From assembly GCF_046546475.1 (NCBI RefSeq), contig NZ_JBKGXS010000009.1, forward strand, positions 62,001 through 126,000: a stretch of DNA of 64,000 nt, written 5' to 3'. Source of the DNA: Pseudonocardia phyllosphaerae. GTDB lineage: Bacteria; Actinomycetota; Actinomycetes; Mycobacteriales; Pseudonocardiaceae. Made by a program: the position numbers and the translations under genes. Positions 56,519 through 64,000 of this stretch are shown piece by piece. The notes under the pieces are model-generated. The model ran no database searches and was not told where the DNA came from. It worked only from the letters and a program-made list of their open reading frames with translations. The number at the start of each line of letters is the position of its first letter. Position 1 is the first letter of the stretch.

Positions 56519-59149
56519 CTACCCGCTCCGCAGGTCCGAGAGCTGCACGGGCTCGGGGTGCGGGCGCCGGTCGTCGCCGCGGTCGAGCGTGACCGTGATC
56601 GTCCGGGCCCGGTCGGGGGTGCTGCCGCCCTTGCCCTCGGAGCCCCCGCCGCCGCTGCCGCCCCGGTCGAGACCGGCGCACAGCCGGGTCGGCTCGCCGG
56701 GGGTGGTGCGGCCGTCGGCGTCGATGCGGGCGGCGCCGGTCGGGTTCTCGGGGGTCGGGTCGTCGGGGCGGGGCACGGTGAACCGCACCGCGGCGCCGCC
56801 GACGGGGTCGTCGACGGTCACGCAGATCCGGTCGCGCAGCTCGGCCGGCGGATGGCGCAGCCCGACGCGTACCGACGGCGTCCGGCCGGTCGGGAACACC
56901 GGCAGCCGTCCGTCGACGGCCGGGCCGACCTGCGCTCCGCCGGCCGGCTCCGCGGGGTCGGCGGTGTCGAACGACGACAGCAGCCCCGGCATGTCCGGTC
57001 CCGGCTCGGGCTGTTCCACCGGCTCGGGCACCAGCGGCGCCCGTTGCGGCAGCACCGGACCGGGCGCGGGCACCGGCGGGGCGGCCGCGTAGGCCCGGCG
57101 CAACGCGCCGTCGACCGGCCGCGGCTTCCCGCCACGACCGTCCCCACCGGACAACGTGCGCAGGCCGAACGTGTTCACCCCGGCCAGCGGGGTGTAGCCG
57201 TCGCGCTGCGCCCACCACGCCGCACCGGCGACGCCCGGATCGTCGCGCAGCACCGGCCAGAGTGCGTCGAACTGCGCGGCCTGACGACCGGCGAGCGCGT
57301 CGTCCTGCCGGGCGTAGGCGCCGAACTCGGTCGCCCACACCGGTTGGTCCGGTCGGGCCGCACGGATCCGGGCGAGCGTGTCCCGGGCGCGGACCGCGGC
57401 CTCGGGCGCCGAGCCGCCGTCGAACACCCCGGGGTAGAGCGTGTAGCCCGCGACGTCGAGCTGGTCGCGGCTCGGGTCGTCGGGCCCCGGACGGTCGACC
57501 GCGGCCGACTGGGTGACCAGCCGCCCGTCGGGATAGCCGGTCCGCAGGTCCCGGACCAGGCGGTTCAGGAACGCGGCCCGGCGCTGCGGCGCGAACGACT
57601 CGTTCGTGGCGCTCCACGCCAGCACCGACGCCCGGTTCCGGTCCCGGAAGATCATCTCCCGCCATGTCTGCTCCGCGACGCCGCGCTGCTCCTGGTCGGC
57701 GAACTGCTCGGCGTCGGCCCACCAGGACGGGATCTCCTCGATCACGGCCAGCCCGAGCCGGTCGGCGACCAGGTAGGTCAGCGGGTCGTTCGGGTAGTGC
57801 GCGGTGCGCAGCAGGTTCGCGCCGGTGCCCTTCACGTCGCGCAGGTCGCTGACGATCCGGCCCGGGTCGGTCACCGCGCGCCCCGAGTCCGGCCACTCCT
57901 GGTGCCGGTTCAGCCCGGCGAACCGCGCGGGCCGACCGTTCAGCAGGACCTGCGGCGATCCGTCGGCGACGCCGACCGTGCGCAGCCCGACCTGGGTGGC
58001 GTACCGGTCACCGGGCACGCTCGCGGTGAGCACGTGCAGCGCAGGATCCGACGGCGACCACAGTGCTGGCCGGTCGACCTCCAGCGAGATACGTACGACC
58101 GTGCGGTCCGGCTCGCGGGTCACCGTCCGGCCGGTCTCCCGGAACCCGGCCGGCGCACCGTCCAGATCGGATGGACGTGGGCTGGCCAGCAGTGCCGGGT
58201 CGGTCCGGGCCCGGGTCAGCCGCAACGCGACCGCGTCCGGGTCCACGTCCGGCCCGGTGACGACGGTGGTGTCCAGCCCGATCCGCTCCGCCGGGTCGGT
58301 GTCGCCGAGCCGGGTGGGGACGGCGTCGAGCCGGGCGATCCCGCCGGCCGGGACGTACTCCATCCGGACGCCACCGAGGATCCCGGTGTCGTTCGGCCAG
58401 TCCACCCGCCGGGCGGGCAGCGTGTCGGCCCGCGACCCGAGCGGCGGGTTGTCCACGCGCACCGCGACCGTCACCGGACGTCCGCCGCGGGCGGCGACGG
58501 CGTCGGTCACGTCCAGCACGAACGGGGTGTAGCCGCCCTCGTGCACACCGGCCCAGCGGCCGTCGACCCAGACGTCGGCGATCGAGGCGACGGCGTCGAA
58601 CTCCAGCCGCACCCGCTGTCCGGGCGCGGGGACGGGAGCGGTCACGGTGCGCCGGTACCAGACGCCGTTCTCGTAGGTCTCCGGTCCGGAGCCCGGTTCG
58701 GTCGATCCCTGCGCGGCGCCGCGGCGCTCGCCCTCCGGCATCGGGACACGGTGCTGGGCCCAGCCCGAGTCGTCGTAGCCGGGCAGCTGCCGCCCGCCGG
58801 CGGTGCGCTCCAGCTCGGCCATCGCCGAGGGCCGGTCGCGCAGCGACAACCCGTGGTCGGTGTCGACCCGCTGGCTGCGCCACGTTCCCGACAGGTCGAG
58901 GACCGGCCGGTCCGGCTGCTGCTCGGTCGAGGGCAGCACGGTGTCGTTGCCGGGGCCGTTCTGCGTCGGCACGCCGTCCGGGCCGACGCCTGCGGTCGGG
59001 GCGAGCGTGCCGAGGTCGCGGGAGACCATCGGGTCCGGCGCGGACACGTCGCGGCCCGCGGCGATCAGCAGCCCGACGAGCAACGCCGCCGTCGTCACGA
59101 GGACGACGGCGGCGAGGGCGCCGGTACGGCGGCGTTGCGCAGGTGTCAC
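56519..59149 (-). CDS. membrane-anchored glycoside hydrolase family 2 enzyme
   Basis: 876 residues: an N-terminal membrane anchor (LAAVVLVTTAALLVGLLIAA), a linker, a sugar-binding jelly roll (GVWYRRTVTAP, VDGRWAGVHEGGYTPF), an immunoglobulin-like domain, a TIM barrel and a C-terminal Pro-rich and beta domain. Acid/base Glu517 lies in WSATNESF and nucleophile Glu608 in PVWATEFGAY, with LNRHQEWPD and HYPNDPLTYLVADRLGLAVIEEI as GH2 marks. The active site faces outside. It overlaps the acyltransferase stop as GTGA, suggesting it trims or remodels the polymer made upstream. Beta-galactosidase or beta-mannosidase-like specificity cannot be decided. Confidence 0.87.
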   Translation of the reverse strand: MTPAQRRRTGALAAVVLVTTAALLVGLLIAAGRDVSAPDPMVSRDLGTLAPTAGVGPDGVPTQNGPGNDTVLPSTEQQPDRPVLDLSGTWRSQRVDTDHGLSLRDRPSAMAELERTAGGRQLPGYDDSGWAQHRVPMPEGERRGAAQGSTEPGSGPETYENGVWYRRTVTAPVPAPGQRVRLEFDAVASIADVWVDGRWAGVHEGGYTPFVLDVTDAVAARGGRPVTVAVRVDNPPLGSRADTLPARRVDWPNDTGILGGVRMEYVPAGGIARLDAVPTRLGDTDPAERIGLDTTVVTGPDVDPDAVALRLTRARTDPALLASPRPSDLDGAPAGFRETGRTVTREPDRTVVRISLEVDRPALWSPSDPALHVLTASVPGDRYATQVGLRTVGVADGSPQVLLNGRPARFAGLNRHQEWPDSGRAVTDPGRIVSDLRDVKGTGANLLRTAHYPNDPLTYLVADRLGLAVIEEIPSWWADAEQFADQEQRGVAEQTWREMIFRDRNRASVLAWSATNESFAPQRRAAFLNRLVRDLRTGYPDGRLVTQSAAVDRPGPDDPSRDQLDVAGYTLYPGVFDGGSAPEAAVRARDTLARIRAARPDQPVWATEFGAYARQDDALAGRQAAQFDALWPVLRDDPGVAGAAWWAQRDGYTPLAGVNTFGLRTLSGGDGRGGKPRPVDGALRRAYAAAPPVPAPGPVLPQRAPLVPEPVEQPEPGPDMPGLLSSFDTADPAEPAGGAQVGPAVDGRLPVFPTGRTPSVRVGLRHPPAELRDRICVTVDDPVGGAAVRFTVPRPDDPTPENPTGAARIDADGRTTPGEPTRLCAGLDRGGSGGGGSEGKGGSTPDRARTITVTLDRGDDRRPHPEPVQLSDLRSG

Positions 59150-60390
59150 CGGGCGGCGACCGGTTCCGGCGGCGGTCCGGGCTCGGGGTAGTAGTCCCGC
59201 CTGCGGCCGTGCTCGTCGACGCTGGCGACGACGTGCAGCGCCGTCCGCTCGATCACGTGGTACCCGACCCACGCCACGCACACGGTGACGGCGAACAGGA
59301 ACAGCGCCTCCACCAGGAACGCGGGGCCCGGCTGGGCCCGGGCCAGCAGGCCGTAACCCGACAGCACGCGCAGCACCGGCTCCTGCCAGAGGTAGATGCC
59401 GTAGCCGATCGTCCCGAGGAACACCATCGGCCGGGTCGCGAGCCAGCGGGGCTGGCGCGGGGCCAGCACGCTGGAGGACAGCAGCAGCACGCAGGCCAGC
59501 CCGGACAGCAGGTGCGTCGCGACGAGACCGGCCCCGTGCATCGGGTTCAGCTGCGTGGTCCCGGCGACGGCCGCGACGGCGGCGAGCACGAGCAGCGCCC
59601 GCACCGACGCGCGCCGGATCCGGACACCGCTCGCGGCGACGATCGACAGGGCCAGGCCGAGCGCGAACACGTCCAGCTTGGCGAGCGGGTTGAACCAGGC
59701 GGCCCACTGCGTGCCGGGCACACCCGCGGACATCGCCCAGAAGCGGTAGCCGACGCCGGCCGCGATCAGGACGGCGACGCCGCCGGTGAGGACGGCGTAG
59801 CGGGCACGGACCGAGGTGATCCGCGGCACCCGGGACTGCGCCCAGGCGCCCAGCAGCGCCAGCAGCGCCAGGAAGTGCATCTCGCAGGCCAGCGTCCACG
59901 CGGGCCCGTCGGTCCAGAAGATGTAGTCCGTGGACCACACCTGGGTGAACGTCAGGTGCAGGACGAGGTCGGTCCAGTGCCCGGGCAGGTCCGGGTTGGT
60001 CAACGTCCACACGAGCATGACGACGACAAAGTACAACGGGATCAGCCGGGCCGTGCGGCGCATCAGGAACCGCCGCATCTGCTGCGGTGCCCGCCGGCCC
60101 AGGGCGGCCTTCGCGAACGGCAGCCCGAGCACCAGCCCGGACAGCACGAAGAACATGTCGACGGCGAGGTCGGTGTGGGTCAGCACGCCGTGCCAGAACG
60201 AGCCCTCCAGCGGCCACTGGGAGGCCGGCCCGGAACGGTTGAACTGGTAGACGTGGAAGATCAGCACGGCGATCGCGGCGACGGCGCGGTAGCCGTCGAG
60301 CGCGAACCGCTCCTGCCGGACCTCGCGAGGCGGCTGCGGCGCGACCGGGGTCGGCGGCGCGGGGGTGCGGTAGGCGGTCGGGGCGCTCAT
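59146..60390 (-). CDS. OafA/YrhL-type membrane acyltransferase
   Basis: 414 residues with about ten membrane helices and the acyltransferase-3 start FALDGYRAVAAIAVLIFHVYQFN, where the His is catalytic, then LAVDMFFVLSGLVLGLPF and RFLMRRTARLIPLYFVVVMLV. These proteins O-acetylate (or succinylate) sugars across the membrane. ATG overlaps the GT2 stop by ATGA, and GTGA joins it to the GH2 gene, so all three are translated in series. Confidence 0.9.
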   Translation of the reverse strand: MSAPTAYRTPAPPTPVAPQPPREVRQERFALDGYRAVAAIAVLIFHVYQFNRSGPASQWPLEGSFWHGVLTHTDLAVDMFFVLSGLVLGLPFAKAALGRRAPQQMRRFLMRRTARLIPLYFVVVMLVWTLTNPDLPGHWTDLVLHLTFTQVWSTDYIFWTDGPAWTLACEMHFLALLALLGAWAQSRVPRITSVRARYAVLTGGVAVLIAAGVGYRFWAMSAGVPGTQWAAWFNPLAKLDVFALGLALSIVAASGVRIRRASVRALLVLAAVAAVAGTTQLNPMHGAGLVATHLLSGLACVLLLSSSVLAPRQPRWLATRPMVFLGTIGYGIYLWQEPVLRVLSGYGLLARAQPGPAFLVEALFLFAVTVCVAWVGYHVIERTALHVVASVDEHGRRRDYYPEPGPPPEPVAAR

Positions 60391-62699
60391 CGGACGACCT
60401 CCTGCTGCGCCGGGACGGTGACGGTCCGGGTCTCGGTACCGACCACGAGACCCTCGGCGGTGTCCCGGTCGACGAGAACCTTCTCGTCCACCGTGCGCTC
60501 GGCGGTTCCGGCACCGTCGGCCGCGGTGGCACCGTCGATCGCGGTGGCACCGGCCGCGGCGTCCTCCGGGCTCGCGTCGGTGTCCCGCGGGGTGATCACC
60601 CAGCGACGCTCACCGGTCAGCTCCTTGAGCTGCGCGACCCGGGCGATGACGTTGCGCAGCTCGGAGTAGCCCAGCGACGCGACGAACAGGTACCCGAGGA
60701 ACCAGCGCGGGTGCTTCTTGACCTCCGGCGCGGCGAGCCGCCACGCGAACAGCGTCTGCCCGGGGCCGACGGCGGTCGTGTAGATCGTGGCCAGCAGCAG
60801 GCTGGGCACCAGGAAGTCCAGGTTCGTGACGCCGCCGGCCTTCCAGGCCTGGAACGCGACGACCGGGATGATCATCAGTGCGATCCACGGGTAGAGCTCG
60901 CGCCACCCGAGCAGGAACGCCATGCCGATCTTGTTGCGGGCCGACAGCCGGGGCGAGCGCACCGCGGCGTCGAGGTGCCGGCGCGACACCTGGAACCAGC
61001 CCTGGGCCCAGCGGATCCGCTGGTGCCACAGCGCGGACAGGGTCGCCGGGGCGAGCTCGTAGGAGAGCAGGCCCGGGTCGTAGACGCACTTGCGGCCGTC
61101 GAGCACGGCGCGGATCGAGGAGTCGATGTCCTCGGTCAGCATCTCCGCGCGCATCCGGGTGGCGTGCAGCACCGAGGTGCGCCAGAAGCCGTTCGACCCG
61201 CCGAACAGGCCGAAGCCGTGCAGCGACGCGCGGCCGGGGTGGCTCACCGCGTAGATCGACTCGAACTCGACGGCGACGGTGCGCGCGACCATCGACGCGC
61301 TGCCGTTGCGGACCACGCAGTGGCCCTGCACGACGTCGGCACCGTGGGAGATCCAGCGCCAGGCGCGGGTGAACGCGTCGCGCCGGGGCTGGTGGTCGGC
61401 GTCGAAGATGCCGGTGATCTCGCCGTCGGCGACCTGCAGGGCGGCGTTGACGTTCTGCGCCTTGGAGGTGGAGAAGGGGACGTCGATGACGGTCAGGCGC
61501 GGGTCGTCGGCGGCCGCGGCGGCCAGCTCGGCCTCGACCGGCAGCCGGCGCGGGGTGTTGTAGGCGACGACGATGCTCAGCTCGCCCGGGTAGTCCTGGC
61601 GCTGGAAGTGCCGGACGGTCTCCATGATCGTCGCGGCCTCGTTCGGCAGGTACGCCGGGATGATCGCGACGGCGGCCGGGTACGGCCCCGCGGGCGCCTC
61701 CGGCGGGGTGTCCGGGCTCAGCGCCCGGAAGCCCTCGACCCAGATGGTCGTCGCGGTGAACACCAGCGACGCCACGACGAAGAAGTACGCCGGGGTGCCC
61801 AGGTCGATCCCGAACTGCAGCGCGCCGACCAGCACGGCCAGCGGCAGGCCGATGCCCAGCACGAACGTGGCGAGCACCTGCACCGGCGTGCGCAGCGACT
61901 CGAGGAACTTCGGGGTGCGCAGGAAGCCGAGGAAGCCCTTCGGCTCCGCCTCGGCCGCGGCCGGGGCGAGCTCGGGGGTCCAGCGGCGGGGGACGAGGTC
62001 GAGCTGCGCGGCGGCGGCGTCGGCCGCCTCGCGGGCCCGGGTGCTCATCCGCTCCAGGCGGCGGGCCTTCTCGTCGCGCTCGGTCGCGGTGTCGGCCGCG
62101 TCGTCGGACACGTCCTCGTCGGCCTCTCCGACGCCGTCGTCCGCGGTGGTCCAGCCGACGACCGGGGTGACGCGCACCGGCTCGCCGCCGACGTGGAACT
62201 CACGGCGGGTCAGGCGGGAGACGATCCGGTCCAGGCGGCGGGCGACCTGGTGCGGCGAGGTGTGGCGCAGCAGCAGCCGCAGGCCGCCGTGGCCGTCCGG
62301 GCCGAGCCGGTCGTCGGGCTCGAGGTCGCCGTCGACCAGCCAGGCCAGCTGGGCCAGCAGCTCGTCCACGCCGCGGTGACCGAGGCGGTCGGCGATCCGG
62401 CGGCGCTCGACGATCTGCAGCGTCGCGACCACGGGGGCGCGCCGGCTGCGGTGCCGGGCGTCCAGGACGCGGTCCGCGTAGCGGTCCCACGCGGCGGTGT
62501 CGTCGAGGGCGGGGTGGCTGACCGCAGCGGGGTTGGTCGCGGCGAAGCGGCCGGCTGCGGTGTCGGTCGGTGCGTCGTCGGGGGCTGTCTTCCCGGACCC
62601 CGCGAACGGCGGGGCGGTCGGGTCAGCAGCGGGAAGGAAGGCGGTTCGGGGAACCGGCGCCGTTGCCGTCCGAACGGCCCGGTCATCCAGGTCCGTCAC
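60387..62699 (-). CDS. processive glycosyltransferase family 2 fused to a degenerate GGDEF-like domain
   Basis: 770 residues. A Pro/Ala-rich N-terminus is followed by a GGDEF-like domain (residues about 65-180: IADRLGHRGVDELLAQLA, LGPDGHGGLRLLL, RVTPVVGW) that lacks the GGDEF signature, so it is unlikely to make c-di-GMP. Two helices lead to a cellulose-synthase-like GT2 core with Asp433 in FDADHQP, Asp524 in TEDIDSS and Q560-W564 (QRIRW), and then further membrane helices. It is expected to polymerise and export a beta-glycan. The GTG at 62699 has GGAG 7 nt upstream; an ATG at 62747 would add 16 residues. Confidence 0.88.
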   Translation of the reverse strand: MTDLDDRAVRTATAPVPRTAFLPAADPTAPPFAGSGKTAPDDAPTDTAAGRFAATNPAAVSHPALDDTAAWDRYADRVLDARHRSRRAPVVATLQIVERRRIADRLGHRGVDELLAQLAWLVDGDLEPDDRLGPDGHGGLRLLLRHTSPHQVARRLDRIVSRLTRREFHVGGEPVRVTPVVGWTTADDGVGEADEDVSDDAADTATERDEKARRLERMSTRAREAADAAAAQLDLVPRRWTPELAPAAAEAEPKGFLGFLRTPKFLESLRTPVQVLATFVLGIGLPLAVLVGALQFGIDLGTPAYFFVVASLVFTATTIWVEGFRALSPDTPPEAPAGPYPAAVAIIPAYLPNEAATIMETVRHFQRQDYPGELSIVVAYNTPRRLPVEAELAAAAADDPRLTVIDVPFSTSKAQNVNAALQVADGEITGIFDADHQPRRDAFTRAWRWISHGADVVQGHCVVRNGSASMVARTVAVEFESIYAVSHPGRASLHGFGLFGGSNGFWRTSVLHATRMRAEMLTEDIDSSIRAVLDGRKCVYDPGLLSYELAPATLSALWHQRIRWAQGWFQVSRRHLDAAVRSPRLSARNKIGMAFLLGWRELYPWIALMIIPVVAFQAWKAGGVTNLDFLVPSLLLATIYTTAVGPGQTLFAWRLAAPEVKKHPRWFLGYLFVASLGYSELRNVIARVAQLKELTGERRWVITPRDTDASPEDAAAGATAIDGATAADGAGTAERTVDEKVLVDRDTAEGLVVGTETRTVTVPAQQEVVR

Positions 62700-63124
62700 G
62701 GGGTCACTCCAGGTGTCGACTGATGCGAACGACAGGGACTGTCGCATACGGAGCGTCGCGGTTGCTGCGGCGAGATCAGCCGTTCGGGCGACTGTCAACA
62801 CTTCGGACGGTCGCAGTAATGCGGCCGACCAGCGCAAATATCACGCTGAGTTTTCATGGATGAGCTGTGTCACGCAGCGTTTTGTTTGTCGTCCGAGCAA
62901 ACCCTGTGTGATGAGTCAACCACTCGCAGAGGTGCAGGTCAGCTCCGTAACCAGCGGTACGGTCGGTGCGGAAAGCTAACTACTTTAAGTTACTTCATGA
63001 TGACGATTCCGCGATCGACTCGCTCGATGACAGCAGCCGGTGCGGGCATTCGCGGGGATTGTGCGGTCGTTCGGTGACTGTGGGTCGTCATGACGCACGG
63101 TGAGCGTGCACGGTCACTGTGTCG
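62700..63124. other. AT-richer intergenic region upstream of the polysaccharide operon
   Basis: About 425 bp between the GT2 start and the MFS gene end. The stretch 62820-63010 is visibly lower in GC than anything else in the window and includes TAACTACTTTAAGTTA and a TGATGAC run. No convincing protein or RNA gene is seen. It may hold the operon promoter and a regulator site. Confidence 0.45.
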
Positions 63125-64000
63125 TCACCGAGTGAAGGCGTCGCCGTCGGTGAGGTCGGTCGAGCTCGTCTCGGGCAGGGCCCACACGCACAGCAGGCTG
63201 ACCAGGGCGAGACCGGCGACGAGCAGCGACACCGGCGTCGACGAGCCGGTTGCGGCGACCAGGCTGGTGGCCAGCGGCGGGACGATCCCGCCGCCGACGA
63301 TCCCGGCGACGTTGTAGCCGATCGACGCGCCGGTGTAGCGGTAGCGCGTGGCGAACAGCTCGGGCAGGAAGGCGCCCATGGGCGCGAACACCCCGGCGAA
63401 GGCGACCATCGCGACCGAGAACGCGAGCGTGATCAGCACCGGGTTCCCGGTCTCGAGCAGCCGGAACAGCGGGAACGCCCACGCCACGGCCAGCGCGCAG
63501 AACCAGAGGCAGACGCGGCGGCGGCCGAGCCGATCCGACCAGGCCGCGAGGATCGGCGTCGCGATGCCCATGACGACGGCGGAGATCATCGCCGCGACGA
63601 GCAGCATCGTCCTGGACAGCCCCAGCCTGCCGGTGCCGAACGACAGACCGAAGGTGGTCACGGCGTAGAACAGCATGTAGGTGACGACCATGCCGCCGGT
63701 CGCGAGCAGCAGCGAGCGCGGCTGGCGGGTCACGACCTCGATCAGCGGCGCCTTCGCGGACTCGCGCTCCTGCGCGGCCTGCTCGAACACCGGCGACTCG
63801 GCGATCCGCACCCGGATCCACAGCCCGACGACGACCAGCAGCGCGCTGGCCAGGAACGGCACCCGCCAGCCCCACGCGGCGAACTGCGCGTCGGACAGTC
63901 CCGCGGACAGGACCAGGAAGAACCCGCTGGCGACGACGAACCCGACCGCCGGCCCGATCTGCGGGAAGCTGGAGTACAGGCCGCGCCGTCCGGCCGGGGC
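63125..64000 (-). CDS. MFS transporter, metabolite:H+ symporter (MHS/ProP) type, partial
   Basis: The visible 291 residues are the C-terminal two-thirds of the protein; the N-terminus lies past the window end. Helices in the second half and the motif RRGLYSSFPQIGPAVGFVVA, where the MHS subfamily has its GERGxxxSxxQxGxPxG-like pattern, match the ShiA/ProP group that moves metabolites such as shikimate, proline or alpha-ketoglutarate. LAAWSDRLGRRRVCLW is the second-half motif A. The substrate is unknown. Confidence 0.85.
   Translation of the reverse strand, partial: APAGRRGLYSSFPQIGPAVGFVVASGFFLVLSAGLSDAQFAAWGWRVPFLASALLVVVGLWIRVRIAESPVFEQAAQERESAKAPLIEVVTRQPRSLLLATGGMVVTYMLFYAVTTFGLSFGTGRLGLSRTMLLVAAMISAVVMGIATPILAAWSDRLGRRRVCLWFCALAVAWAFPLFRLLETGNPVLITLAFSVAMVAFAGVFAPMGAFLPELFATRYRYTGASIGYNVAGIVGGGIVPPLATSLVAATGSSTPVSLLVAGLALVSLLCVWALPETSSTDLTDGDAFTR

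Noticed and set aside
56084..59191. 1035-residue plus-strand frame opposite the GH2 gene
   Set aside because: Low-complexity antisense shadow; GH2 catalytic motifs on the minus strand fix the real gene.
62856..63077. 73-residue ORF in the AT-richer region
   Set aside because: No ribosome site, no homology pattern, and composition unlike the neighbouring genes; more likely non-coding.

Overview
The window is GC-rich (by eye above 70%) chromosomal DNA from an actinobacterium, most likely of the Pseudonocardia/Pseudonocardiaceae type. Evidence: many GTG starts, GTGA/ATGA gene overlaps, -10 boxes of the TANNNT type placed 6-8 nt before start codons (leaderless transcripts), an actinobacterial mIHF, a SigC-like ECF factor, an MftD-like enzyme, and the conserved neighbourhood uppP / MSMEG_4193-type phosphatase / DUF3090 / SCO1664-type protein. 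I see no phage, IS element, CRISPR array or replication origin. It reads as core plus species-specific metabolic chromosome.

Layout, left to right. (1) 0-5.4 kb: start of a secreted-protease-like protein, a yybP-ykoY (Mn2+) riboswitch ahead of a GDT1 cation exporter fused to an ICMT-like domain, then an organosulfur pair (DszC/SfnB-like monooxygenase and SfnG). Each sulfur gene is preceded by a 23-codon leader peptide ending Cys-Arg-stop. (2) 5.3-13 kb: an APC permease, tctCBA tripartite tricarboxylate transporter and a divergent CitA/CitB-type two-component system. (3) 13-26 kb: degenerate alpha/beta hydrolase, mIHF, type II NADH dehydrogenase, asparagine synthetase, a very long LCP-family cell-wall protein, a lipoprotein, a LytTR regulator, an orphan MftD and an SDR. 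(4) 26-36.5 kb: PepSY/DUF5134 membrane proteins with a SigC-like sigma factor, GMC oxidoreductase, cydAB, an orphan membrane protein, a phosphatase-like protein and tRNA-Leu(GAG). (5) 36.5-49 kb: M20 peptidase, SDR, DUF5703, uppP block, epoxide-hydrolase-like protein, gnd, an MFS exporter, DUF2127, threonine dehydratase and DinB. (6) 49-55.6 kb: a glycerol regulon of two divergent units, glpF-glpK-glpD and iclR-glpK2, around a palindrome. (7) 55.6-62.7 kb: a MarR regulator, an array of palindromes, and a translationally coupled three-gene operon (GGDEF-like/GT2 polymer synthase, OafA-type acyltransferase, membrane-anchored GH2 hydrolase) that looks like an undescribed exopolysaccharide system. 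(8) The window ends inside an MHS-type MFS transporter.

The most interesting signals are regulatory or structural: the duplicated Cys-ending leader peptides with a 9-copy GGATC repeat in one leader, short tandem duplications that span or abut the stop codons of several minus-strand genes, the five-palindrome array between marR and the polysaccharide operon, and a leaderless 16-codon ORF that overlaps the uppP start by GTGA. All functional names are judged from motifs read by eye. No database search was run.
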